Source: Pseudomonadota bacterium (GTDB taxonomy: Bacteria > Pseudomonadota > Alphaproteobacteria > Sphingomonadales > Sphingomonadaceae). Taken from it: DNA of 14,999 bases. Where the stretch lies: positions 1-14,999 of the forward strand of contig JAKOWQ010000224.1 of NCBI GenBank assembly GCA_029781465.1, given 5' to 3'. A program made the translations under genes and the position numbers. Shown one piece after another: positions 7,817 through 14,358 of the stretch. The notes under the pieces were generated by a model, which ran no database searches, had not been told where the DNA came from, and was given only the letters and a program-made list of their open reading frames with translations. Positions within the stretch are counted from its first letter, which is position 1. The number at the start of each line of letters is the position of its first letter.

Positions 7817-9088
7817 TCAGCTCCCCAGACTTAGCTTGGCAAACACGGTGTAGCCCCATGGGTTGCGTCCATAGGCCGCGTCAAGCGCCGCCGGTTTGGC
7901 AAAGCCGCTCAGCGATCCGCCCAACGCCAAATCGAAGGCGCCAAGCGGTACATGGCGGGCATAGCCGGCCTGGAACTTGGTCACCCGGAACGGGACGTCG
8001 TGCAGCGGATCGGCATGATCGGGGAACAGCTCGTCGTTGGCGACGTTCTCGATCCGGCCGAACAGGCTGTTGTGTTCGTCGAGATCCCAGTTCACCTCAC
8101 CCAGCCAGGCGGTCAGCGTTTCGCCGGGAACGCGCTTCTTGGCGGAAAAGGCCGCCATCGCGCTAAGCCCACCGCGGGCATAGTGGGCCGAAGCGGTGAA
8201 GCGGTGTTCGTCCTCTCCGGGGTGGGTGCTTTCGGGCTGCTCGATCTCGCCATAGCTCGCCTGGAGCGACCAGGCGGGCGAGGGGTTCAGAGTGGCCCGG
8301 ACCGACCAGCTGTCGAGCTTGGGCGTTTCGATATTCCAGCGCCGCTCATCGGGCTCGGCGCCGCGAAACGCGCTGGTTTCGATCTGCCACTTGGGGGCCG
8401 AATAGCCCACCGTCACCACGCCATAGGTGATGTGCGTCGAATCGAACCAGTGGTGGGTGATCGGCGGCTCGGGATTATTCCTGGCCGAGCCGCGGTGCAT
8501 GAAGGCCGAGGGGCCGAGCGCGGGCTCGCCAACCGGGCCGCCGTAGAGGAAGAACGATCCGTTTCCGGCGTCCAGATCGATCCGCGCCGCCAGTTCCATG
8601 AACAGGTCGTGCGGGTGCTGGCGATCGACGATCGGCGCGCCGTGCGCGGTTTCTCCGGTGGCGAACAGGTTGGGATAGCCCGATGGGTCCATCAGCGGCT
8701 CGAGGCTGAACATCGATTTGAGCTGGACCCTGCCCCAGGCGGTTTCCCGCCCGGCAGTCAGCATCGCCATCGAGGTGACATAGACCTTGTCGTCGCCGCG
8801 CGGCCCCTTGTGATCGGTGTACTGCGCCGAAACGTAGCCGTGGGCCATCAGCATCCAATCGCCCGCCATGATATGCAGGCCGTGCATCGCGCCTTCGTTG
8901 CCGGGAAGGCGCGCGGTGCCGGAGCCTTCGCCGAACGGTTCCGGTGAAGCCACCGGATCCATTTCACCGGTGTCCATGCCGCTCATGCCGCTCATATCGT
9001 GACCTTCGTGGCCCGAATGGTCCTGTGCCAGGGCCGGGGCGGCCAAGGCGGTTGCGCCCAGCAATGCCGGGATAATCAATCGTTTCAT
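7817..9088 (-). CDS. Predicted outer-membrane beta-barrel protein with Asp/Met/His-rich N terminus
   Basis: I recognise this as a conserved but functionally unassigned family. The 423-residue protein starts with a signal peptide (cleavage likely after ALA at 19-21). Next comes a mature N terminus rich in His, Met, Asp and Gly (DHSGHEGHDMSGMSGMD at 23-39), resembling the metal-binding head of copper-resistance protein CopB. The rest shows alternating polar and hydrophobic strands and ends in WGYTVFAKLSLGS, compatible with an outer-membrane barrel. Clustered histidines occur in DRQHPHDLFMEL (155-166) and THHWFDSTH (211-219), which could be metal ligands. The ATG at 9088 has AGGA about 8 nt upstream; the frame stays open further upstream but lacks signal-peptide character. 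It lies 55 bp after the small CxxC protein gene and 2 nt before the MaoC gene. A role in metal (perhaps copper) handling is inference. Confidence 0.8.
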   Translation of the reverse strand: MKRLIIPALLGATALAAPALAQDHSGHEGHDMSGMSGMDTGEMDPVASPEPFGEGSGTARLPGNEGAMHGLHIMAGDWMLMAHGYVSAQYTDHKGPRGDDKVYVTSMAMLTAGRETAWGRVQLKSMFSLEPLMDPSGYPNLFATGETAHGAPIVDRQHPHDLFMELAARIDLDAGNGSFFLYGGPVGEPALGPSAFMHRGSARNNPEPPITHHWFDSTHITYGVVTVGYSAPKWQIETSAFRGAEPDERRWNIETPKLDSWSVRATLNPSPAWSLQASYGEIEQPESTHPGEDEHRFTASAHYARGGLSAMAAFSAKKRVPGETLTAWLGEVNWDLDEHNSLFGRIENVANDELFPDHADPLHDVPFRVTKFQAGYARHVPLGAFDLALGGSLSGFAKPAALDAAYGRNPWGYTVFAKLSLGS

Positions 9089-9143
9089 TGTCTTGTCCTG
9101 TATGAAATCTGCATCGGGGCGGCGCGTCGCCGCCCGGCGGATT

Positions 9144-9461
9144 TCAGACGCGCGGCGGGGGAACTTCCGGCCCCGCGCGGGTTTCGGGCAAGATCGTGGC
9201 AAGTCCCGGGCGAGCAAGCGGACCGCGCGGCGCCGGAGCGGCCAGCGCAAACGGCCCGCGATCGATCGGGACGGCGCAGCCGATGCATTCGTGCTTGCCC
9301 ACGTGAGCGCCTTGATCGTGCTGGGAACGGTCTGCCGGCTGGTGATGCCGGTGTTGCTCCATCGCCGTGGGCTGGGCCCGCGCCGCCATCACCCCGACCG
9401 GCATCGCGGCCGGAACGCTCAGGCACAGGATCAGCAGGGCAAGGCAAAGGCGGCGCAGCAT
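9144..9461 (-). CDS. Small secreted or membrane-anchored His-rich CxxC protein
   Basis: This 105-residue protein has no assured family. It has a hydrophobic N terminus (about 5-26) that is either a signal peptide or a membrane anchor. A His-rich segment follows (HRHH at 37-40, then His48, 53 and 57) and leads into HECIGC (57-62), a CxxC pair at Cys59 and Cys62. The tail is rich in Pro, Ala and Arg and ends PPPRV. The layout (one hydrophobic segment, His cluster, CxxC, Pro-rich tail) is reminiscent of DUF2946-type small proteins found near metal genes, but I cannot confirm this. I chose ATG 9461 because the hydrophobic segment begins there; the frame is open to 9530. Its ribosome binding site is weak (GGCGG). 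It is upstream of and co-oriented with the Met/His-rich barrel gene, supporting a shared metal-related role. Confidence 0.65.
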   Translation of the reverse strand: MLRRLCLALLILCLSVPAAMPVGVMAARAQPTAMEQHRHHQPADRSQHDQGAHVGKHECIGCAVPIDRGPFALAAPAPRGPLARPGLATILPETRAGPEVPPPRV

Positions 9462-9537
9462 CGCCGCCAGTGTTAGCACCGTGCGGGCCGCAACAGAAGG
9501 CTTTCGCGGCAAGGCCCTGAAGTGGGACATCTTTTGC

Positions 9538-9566
9538 TTGACCGGGCAACGGTTTGGACTTCCAAT
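9538..9566 (+). promoter_or_regulatory. Candidate sigma-70-type promoter for the DUF2167 gene
   Basis: TTGACC (9538-9543, five of six to the -35 consensus) is followed after exactly 17 nt by TCCAAT (9561-9566, four of six to the -10 consensus). The predicted transcript start is near 9573, about 20 nt before the ATG at 9595, with GGGGGA (9581-9586) as ribosome binding site. A short inverted repeat, TTGGA-CT-TCCAA (9554-9565), overlaps the -10 box and could be an operator, though its 5-bp arms are short enough to occur by chance. Confidence 0.4.
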
Positions 9567-9594
9567 CGCGCGGCATCAAAGGGGGATTCACGGC

Positions 9595-10515
9595 ATGACA
9601 ATGAAGAAGCGGGCCGCCATCGCGCTGGCACTGGCGCTGACAGTGGCGACGGCTCCGCTCGCCGCGCAGAATGCCGCCCCGCCAACCGAGCAGCAGCTTG
9701 CGGCCACGGCCAGGTCGCTGAAGCCCCAGCAAGGCAAGATTCCCTTGCCCGAAGCCCGCGCCACGCTCGATCTTGGCAATGCCTACGATTTCTATTCGCC
9801 CGGCGATGCGCGCACGATCCTGGTCGATCTGTGGGGCAATCCTCCGGCTTCGGCGGAAGGCGTGCTGGGGCTGGTGATGCAGGCCGGCAAGTCGCCGCTG
9901 GAGGACAACTGGGGCGCGGTGATCACCTACGATCCCAGTGGCTATGTTGCCGATGACGATGCCGCCTCGGTCAATTACGCCGAACTGCTTGAGCAGATGC
10001 GCTCGGACGAAAGCGCCGTCAACGAGCGGCGCAAGGGCGAAGGCTATCCGGCGCTGCACCTGACCGGCTGGGCCGAACAGCCCAATTACGACAAGGCCAG
10101 CCATTCGGTGATCTGGGCCCAGGAAATCGAATTCGAAGGCAGCCCGGTCCACACCCTCAATTACGATGTGCGCTCGCTGGGGCGGGGCGGGGTGCTCAGC
10201 CTCAATCTCATTTCAGGGATGAACCACCTGGCCGAGGTCAAGGCCGCCGCGCACGAATTTGCCGGTCATGCCAGCTTCGATCCCGGCGCGCGTTATACCG
10301 ATTTCGATCCCAGTCTCGACAAGAAGGCCGAATACGGCATCGGCGGGCTGGTCGCTGCCGGAGTCGGGGTGGCGGTGGCCAAGAAACTTGGCTTCTTCGC
10401 GATCCTGCTCAAATTCCTCAAACCGCTGCTGATCGCCGTGGTTGCCGGGTTCGCGGTGCTCAAGAACAAGATCATGGGCCTGTTCGGGCGCAACAAGGAT
10501 CCGCTCGAAGGCTAA
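9595..10515 (+). CDS. DUF2167 family membrane-anchored protein
   Basis: The protein belongs by sequence recognition to DUF2167 (COG4714, predicted membrane-anchored proteins); its function is unknown. The 306 residues comprise a signal peptide (about 1-25, ending LAAQ), a large extracytoplasmic domain (about 30-240), and a C-terminal hydrophobic part with two likely membrane segments (about 248-262 and 267-289). A short basic tail follows. Family hallmarks are LWGNPP (79-84), the stretch around EGVLGLV (88-94), SGYVADDDAASVNY (115-128), LTGWAEQPNYD (156-166), NYDVRSLGRGGVLSLN (189-204) and the Tyr/Asp-rich RYTDFDP (233-239). GGGGGA lies 8 nt before ATG 9595, which decides that start over the ATG six bases downstream. 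It stands alone, divergent from the CxxC gene and convergent with ychF (11 bp between stops). Confidence 0.92.
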   Translation: MTMKKRAAIALALALTVATAPLAAQNAAPPTEQQLAATARSLKPQQGKIPLPEARATLDLGNAYDFYSPGDARTILVDLWGNPPASAEGVLGLVMQAGKSPLEDNWGAVITYDPSGYVADDDAASVNYAELLEQMRSDESAVNERRKGEGYPALHLTGWAEQPNYDKASHSVIWAQEIEFEGSPVHTLNYDVRSLGRGGVLSLNLISGMNHLAEVKAAAHEFAGHASFDPGARYTDFDPSLDKKAEYGIGGLVAAGVGVAVAKKLGFFAILLKFLKPLLIAVVAGFAVLKNKIMGLFGRNKDPLEG

Positions 10516-10526
10516 AGGCCGGTGCC

Positions 10527-11627
10527 TCAGACGTTGAACTTGAAGTGCAGCACGTCGCCGTCCTGCACGCCATATTCCTTGCCTTCCTGCCGCAGCTTGC
10601 CGGCATCCTTGGCGCCACCTTCGCCGCCCAGCGCGATGTAATCGTCATAGGCGATGGTTTCGGCGCGGATGAAACCGCGCTGCATGTCGGAATGGATCTC
10701 GCCCGCCGCCTCGGGGGCCTTGGCGCCCTTGTGCACCGTCCAGGCGCGGGCTTCCTTGGGGCCGACGGTGAAGAAGGTGATCAGGTGAAGCAGTTCGTAC
10801 CCGGCGCGGATCACGCGGTTGAGGCCGGTTTCGTGCAGCCCCATCTCCTCGAGATAGGCCAGCCGCTCGTCCATCTCCATGCCAACCAGCTCGCTTTCGA
10901 TCGCGGCTGAGACGATCACCGCCTCGGCGCCCTCGGCCCGGGCCTTTTCGATCACCCGCGCGGAAAAGGCGTTGCCCTCGGCGGCGCACTCTTCCTCGAC
11001 GTTGCAGACGTAGAGTACCGGCTTGGCGGTGAGCAGCTGGGCCTGGCGGAAGATGCGCAGCTCCTCGTCATCCTTGGGCTGGGTCAACCGCGCAGGCTTG
11101 CCCTCGCGCAGCAGGTCGAGCGCCTGGCCCAGCACCGAGGCCATCAGCTTGGCTTCCTTGTCGCCGCCGGTGGCCTTCTTCTGTGCGGCGGGCACCCGCT
11201 TTTCGAGGCTTTCGAGGTCGGCCAGCATCAGCTCTGTCTCAACCGTTTCCGCGTCCGAAACCGGATCGACCCGGTTGTCGACGTGCTGGATATCGTCGTT
11301 CTCGAAACAGCGCAGCACGTGGACGATGGCATCGACCTCGCGGATATTGCCCAGGAACTGGTTGCCCAGGCCTTCGCCCTTGGAGGCGCCCCGCACGAGA
11401 CCCGCGATATCGACGAAGCCAAGCTGGGTGGGGATGATTTTCTGACTGCCGGCGATTGCCGCCAGCTTGTCCAGACGGGGGTCGGGCACGCCGACCTGGC
11501 CGACATTGGGTTCGATCGTGCAGAACGGATAGTTCGCCGCCTGCGCCGCCTGGGTTTCGGTCAGCGCATTGAACAGGGTGGACTTGCCGACATTGGGCAG
11601 CCCGACGATTCCGCAACGGAAACCCAT
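10527..11627 (-). CDS. ychF: Redox-regulated ATPase YchF (Obg-related P-loop NTPase)
   Basis: YchF is a universally conserved cytoplasmic P-loop NTPase that binds ribosomes and prefers ATP; in E. coli it affects stress responses and translation initiation. This 366-residue protein has the usual length. Motifs: P-loop GLPNVGKS (9-16), switch II DIAGLVRGASKGEGLGNQF (73-91), and NVEE (209-212) in place of the NKxD guanine-specificity motif, which explains the ATP preference. A coiled-coil-like helical insert spans about 125-200, and the C-terminal TGS domain ends DGDVLHFKFNV. The ATG at 11627 has a strong ribosome binding site GGAGGA (11637-11632) 4 nt upstream. It lies 48 bp downstream of the DUF1330-like gene and probably belongs to the rplY-pth group, a common bacterial arrangement. 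Confidence 0.98.
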   Translation of the reverse strand: MGFRCGIVGLPNVGKSTLFNALTETQAAQAANYPFCTIEPNVGQVGVPDPRLDKLAAIAGSQKIIPTQLGFVDIAGLVRGASKGEGLGNQFLGNIREVDAIVHVLRCFENDDIQHVDNRVDPVSDAETVETELMLADLESLEKRVPAAQKKATGGDKEAKLMASVLGQALDLLREGKPARLTQPKDDEELRIFRQAQLLTAKPVLYVCNVEEECAAEGNAFSARVIEKARAEGAEAVIVSAAIESELVGMEMDERLAYLEEMGLHETGLNRVIRAGYELLHLITFFTVGPKEARAWTVHKGAKAPEAAGEIHSDMQRGFIRAETIAYDDYIALGGEGGAKDAGKLRQEGKEYGVQDGDVLHFKFNV

Positions 11628-11675
11628 TTCTTCCTCCGATAGCTTACGCGCGGCGCGCCTTAGCGCCCGACTTGA

Positions 11676-12113
11676 TCAATTGCCAGCCGCTCGCTCCGTC
11701 CGACACGGCAGCAGGCGTGAATCCGCCACCGCCGCGGTGCGGTGTGCCGTAACCAGGACGGCCTGCGGATCGCTGGCGAAAGCCAGGAAAGCGGCCTTGC
11801 TCGCCTGTCGCACCAGCAATACATGATCCCAGCATTCGTCCTCGGGACCGATCAGGAAGCCCGCCGCCGACCCGGAAAACAGCACTTCGCCGCCGCTGGC
11901 GAGCAGCAATGGTTCCATCTCGCGCATGTAGCGATCATAGGCTTCGCGGCCGGTGATACCGCCGTCGGGTTCGAGCGACGGCGCGTGCGAATAGTCTGCC
12001 TGTTCCCGAAAGCGTAACAGGTTGAGCATGACGACCTGACCGTCTTCCGCGGCTCCGAAAAAGCGGGCGCCCTGGAGCGGGGACACATCGAGAAAGTTTC
12101 CTTGCTTGGCCAT
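11676..12113 (-). CDS. DUF1330-like small cytoplasmic protein
   Basis: This 145-residue protein of unknown function has no signal peptide or membrane segment. The pattern VVMLNLLRFRE (27-37), REAYDRYMREMEPLL (56-70), a Gly-rich strand GGEVLFSGSA (74-83), WDHVLLVR (95-102), and a helix then strand around FLAFASDP (108-115) and HRTAAVADSRLLPC (123-136) matches the ferredoxin-like alpha/beta barrel fold of DUF1330 and related proteins. Such domains often dimerise and sometimes bind small molecules. I see no catalytic motif. The ATG at 12113 is 3 nt after the pth stop, with AGGA inside the pth end, so it is very likely co-translated with pth. A link to peptidyl-tRNA hydrolysis is not implied by the sequence. 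The family call is fairly good; the function is unknown. Confidence 0.8.
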   Translation of the reverse strand: MAKQGNFLDVSPLQGARFFGAAEDGQVVMLNLLRFREQADYSHAPSLEPDGGITGREAYDRYMREMEPLLLASGGEVLFSGSAAGFLIGPEDECWDHVLLVRQASKAAFLAFASDPQAVLVTAHRTAAVADSRLLPCRTERAAGN

Positions 12114-12116
12114 ACT

Positions 12117-12686
12117 TCAATCCTGAATTCGCAGCGCCACATCGCTCATGAAGCGGGCATCGTCGCCTTTTGCCAGCCATTCCGCTTCGCCCGCCACTGC
12201 GCCCAGCATATCGGCGAGATCGTCCATTTCCGCTTTGGCATAGTTGCCCAGCACATAGCCGGTGACGCGGTCCTTGTGCCCGGGATGGCCGATGCCGAGG
12301 CGGACGCGGCGGAAATCGGGGCCAAGGTGCTGGTCGATCGAGCGCAGGCCATTGTGGCCCGCAAGGCCTCCGCCGGTGCGGACCTTGACCTTGAAGGGGG
12401 CAAGATCGAGCTCGTCATGAAACACGGTCAGGGCCTCGGTGCCGAGCTTGTAGAAGCGCAGTGCCTCGCTCACCGCGCGGCCGCTTTCGTTCATGAAGGT
12501 GGCGGGTTTGAGCAGCAGGATCTTCTCAGGCCCGATCCGGCCTTCGCGCAGCCAGCCCTGGAACTTCTTCTGCTCGGGACCAAAGCCGTGCACCTCGGCA
12601 ATGGTGTCGAGCGCCATGAACCCCACGTTGTGGCGGTGCATGGCGTATTGCGGACCGGGATTGCCGAGGCCGACCCAGAGCTGCAC
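12117..12686 (-). CDS. pth: Peptidyl-tRNA hydrolase (bacterial Pth type)
   Basis: Pth hydrolyses the ester bond of peptidyl-tRNAs released from stalled ribosomes, recycling tRNA. With the GTG start at 12686 the protein has 189 residues, the usual length, and opens MQLWVGLGNPG. Catalytic-site residues are visible: Asn9 in GLGNPG, His19 in HRHNVG, Asn66 in FMNESG, Asp91 in FHDELDLAP and Asn112 in GHNGLRS. The GTG is preferred over the in-frame upstream ATG at 12716 because GGAGGA (12696-12691) lies 4 nt before it and because family members start at this point. The gene follows rplY, as in many bacteria, but a terminator-like hairpin separates the two. Its stop lies 3 nt before the DUF1330-like gene. 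Confidence 0.97.
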   Translation of the reverse strand: MQLWVGLGNPGPQYAMHRHNVGFMALDTIAEVHGFGPEQKKFQGWLREGRIGPEKILLLKPATFMNESGRAVSEALRFYKLGTEALTVFHDELDLAPFKVKVRTGGGLAGHNGLRSIDQHLGPDFRRVRLGIGHPGHKDRVTGYVLGNYAKAEMDDLADMLGAVAGEAEWLAKGDDARFMSDVALRIQD

Positions 12687-12704
12687 GCGTTCCTCCAAGC
12701 GAAA

Positions 12705-12730
12705 GCCGGGCCGCATCGCTGCGGCCCGGC
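12705..12730 (-). terminator. Terminator-like hairpin between rplY and pth
   Basis: A perfect 11-bp inverted repeat (12705-12715 with 12720-12730) closes a 4-nt loop. In the minus-strand transcript, AAAG precedes the stem and TTTCGCTT follows it. This has the shape of an intrinsic terminator, with a short U-tract. It lies after the rplY stop and only 8 nt before the pth ribosome binding site. It could end most rplY transcripts while letting some read through to pth. No base in the stem mispairs, which is unlikely by chance even at high G+C. Confidence 0.7.
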
Positions 12731-12773
12731 CTTTGATGGGGCAGCCAGGCCGCCCCGGTCAACCGAATGCGCC

Positions 12774-13388
12774 TCAGGCGGCGGCTTCGGTCTTGCTGTT
12801 GTCGCCTTCTTCGCTGCGCAGACCCGAGGGGGCAACGATGGTGGCAATGGTGAAATCGCGGTCGGTGATCGCGCTGACCGAACCGGCCGGAAGCGTGACG
12901 TGGCTGATGTGGATCGAATCGCCCACGTCGAAGCCGGTCACGTCGATCGCGATATCGTCGGGGATCTTGTCCGCTTCGCAGACCAGCTCCAGCTCGTGAC
13001 GGACGATGTTGAGCACGCCGCCGCGCTTGAGCCCCGGCGAGGCCGCTTCGTTGGTGAAGATCACCGGCACTTCCACGTGGACCTTGGCATTGCCGGTCAG
13101 GCGCAGGAAGTCCGCGTGGAGCGGGCGATCGGAGACGGGATGAAAGGCAACATCCTTGGGCAGGGTCTTGACCGTCTTGCCGCCGACTTCGACTTCGACG
13201 ACCGTGTTGAAGAAGTGGCCGGTGCCAAGCTGCTTGATCAGCAGCTTTTCCTCGACATGAATCGCGAGGGGCTCTTCATTGCCACCATAGACGACGGCGG
13301 GGACGCGGCCTTCACGACGCAGTGCACGGGAGGCTCCCTTGCCTGCCCGATCGCGCGTCTCGGCCGGCAGGTGCAGCGTATCGCTCAT
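12774..13388 (-). CDS. rplY: Ribosomal protein bL25, long Ctc/TL5 form
   Basis: bL25 binds 5S rRNA in the large ribosomal subunit. This is the long two-domain form (general stress protein Ctc or TL5 type), 204 residues. The N-terminal L25 domain (about 1-95) includes RDRAGKGASRALRREGRVP (12-30) and ends in HADFLRL (91-97). The C-terminal beta domain (about 98-185) includes the stretch around LKRGGVLNIVRHELE (120-134) and IPDDIAIDVTGFDVGDSI (142-159). A Ser/Glu/Ala-rich acidic tail ends the protein. The ATG at 13388 has AAGG about 8 nt upstream. The gene lies 87 bp before pth, the classic pairing. Abundant ribosomal protein expression next to a low-abundance hydrolase fits the hairpin between them. 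Confidence 0.97.
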   Translation of the reverse strand: MSDTLHLPAETRDRAGKGASRALRREGRVPAVVYGGNEEPLAIHVEEKLLIKQLGTGHFFNTVVEVEVGGKTVKTLPKDVAFHPVSDRPLHADFLRLTGNAKVHVEVPVIFTNEAASPGLKRGGVLNIVRHELELVCEADKIPDDIAIDVTGFDVGDSIHISHVTLPAGSVSAITDRDFTIATIVAPSGLRSEEGDNSKTEAAA

Positions 13389-13500
13389 TGCATTGCCTTT
13401 CGAAAAACGAATGTTGTTCCAGTGTTCTCCGCCACGCCTCCAGGGATGACCATGACGCAGAAGCGCGCGCCCCTAGCGGCAATACGCGCCAAATGCAAGG
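13389..13500 (-). promoter_or_regulatory. Upstream region of rplY with a possible promoter
   Basis: The 112 bp between the TraB/GumN gene stop and the rplY start hold no gene. On the minus strand TTGCAT (13498-13493) and CTAGGG (13476-13471) are 16 nt apart. The -10 resembles the CTAAGG box proposed for mreB, and the predicted leader is about 75 nt. Each match alone is weak, so this is a candidate only. I see no convincing terminator for the TraB/GumN gene here. Confidence 0.3.
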
Positions 13501-14358
13501 CTACTGGAGGCGCGTGACACGCCAGCCTTGGGCCGCCATCAGCGCTGGAAGGCCCTCTGGCCCCGCCATGTGCCCGGCGCCGACCGCGACGAAAGGGTGT
13601 TTGCCCTGGCGCACCATGCCGCCGAGCCGGTCCGCCCAGGCCCGGTTGCGGCCGGTGAGCAGGGCGGCGCGCAGATCGGGATCGGCCAGGAAGCCGCGAG
13701 TGGTCTCGGCCTCGATCGGGGCCATGTCACCGCGTGCCCAGGCCCGGACCACGCCGGTGTCGTCCGGGCGAGAGCTTTCGCGCAGGACGCTGTCGAGCAG
13801 CACGCGCTGGTCTTCCTCGGCCAGCCGGTCGAAGATCGAGAGCTGGGCAGGGGCGCCCTCAAGCTGATCGACCGGGCGGCGATAGGTCGCGACGAGTTCG
13901 CGCTCGATCCCGTTTTCGCTTTCGATCCCGGCCTTGCTCGCCAAGGCCTGCTCGATGGTCAGCGCGGCGGCCCAGGTTTCAAGGCCGTCGAGGGCGGCAG
14001 GATCGAGCCCTGACTCGCGCAGCGCCCGGTCGAGCGCGGGACGCAGCGCGGGGCTGGTCCGTTCGCGCAGGGGCGGGAGGCCGGGGCTTTGCGAGAGCGC
14101 CGCGAACACCCGGGGCGCCTCCTCGATCCGCGCGACCTCGAGCACCAGCAGGTCCGAGGCCTGGAGCGCTTCGGCTACCTTGCCCTGGCGCCACTCGAGC
14201 CGCTCGGGCAGGGCATGGACCGTACCGAACAGCCAGGCCTTTTCGCCGTGCGGTCCCTCGATCTGCCACAGCGCGGGATGGGCAGGGGGCGCGGCCCGGC
14301 AGGCCGCCAGCGCGGCAAGTGCGGCAAGGATGGGCGCGCGCAGCGCGCTATTGAACAC
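13501..14358 (-). CDS. TraB/GumN family protein, predicted lipoprotein
   Basis: This belongs to the TraB/GumN superfamily (COG3735), a group of metalloprotease-like proteins of uncertain bacterial function. From GTG 14358 it has 285 residues. The N terminus is a lipoprotein signal peptide with lipobox LAAC (Cys20). After this comes PALWQIEGP and the family's first motif, FGTVHALP (GTxH). The C-terminal half has LLTGRNRAWADRL and the second motif VGAGHMAG (GxGH). These two motifs define the fold's proposed active site. I chose the GTG because it sits just before the lipoprotein signal and has AAGG about 7 nt upstream. In-frame starts further up lie deep in the preceding gene. It overlaps that gene, a paralogue, by 11 bp, so the two are probably co-translated. 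Substrate and role are unknown. Confidence 0.88.
   Translation of the reverse strand: MFNSALRAPILAALAALAACRAAPPAHPALWQIEGPHGEKAWLFGTVHALPERLEWRQGKVAEALQASDLLVLEVARIEEAPRVFAALSQSPGLPPLRERTSPALRPALDRALRESGLDPAALDGLETWAAALTIEQALASKAGIESENGIERELVATYRRPVDQLEGAPAQLSIFDRLAEEDQRVLLDSVLRESSRPDDTGVVRAWARGDMAPIEAETTRGFLADPDLRAALLTGRNRAWADRLGGMVRQGKHPFVAVGAGHMAGPEGLPALMAAQGWRVTRLQ

Noticed and set aside
7815..7859. ATG at 7859 as the MaoC start
   Set aside because: It would overlap the barrel gene by 43 bp and add residues unlike the family, while GTG 7814 has a well-placed ribosome binding site.
9085..10152. 355-codon minus-strand frame across the CxxC gene and opposite DUF2167
   Set aside because: It runs antisense through DUF2167 family motifs and out of frame with the signal-peptide-bearing 105-residue protein. 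Neither part looks like a protein domain.
12102..13517. 471-codon open frame on the plus strand opposite pth and rplY
   Set aside because: It crosses two conserved genes and the terminator-like hairpin; a shadow frame.
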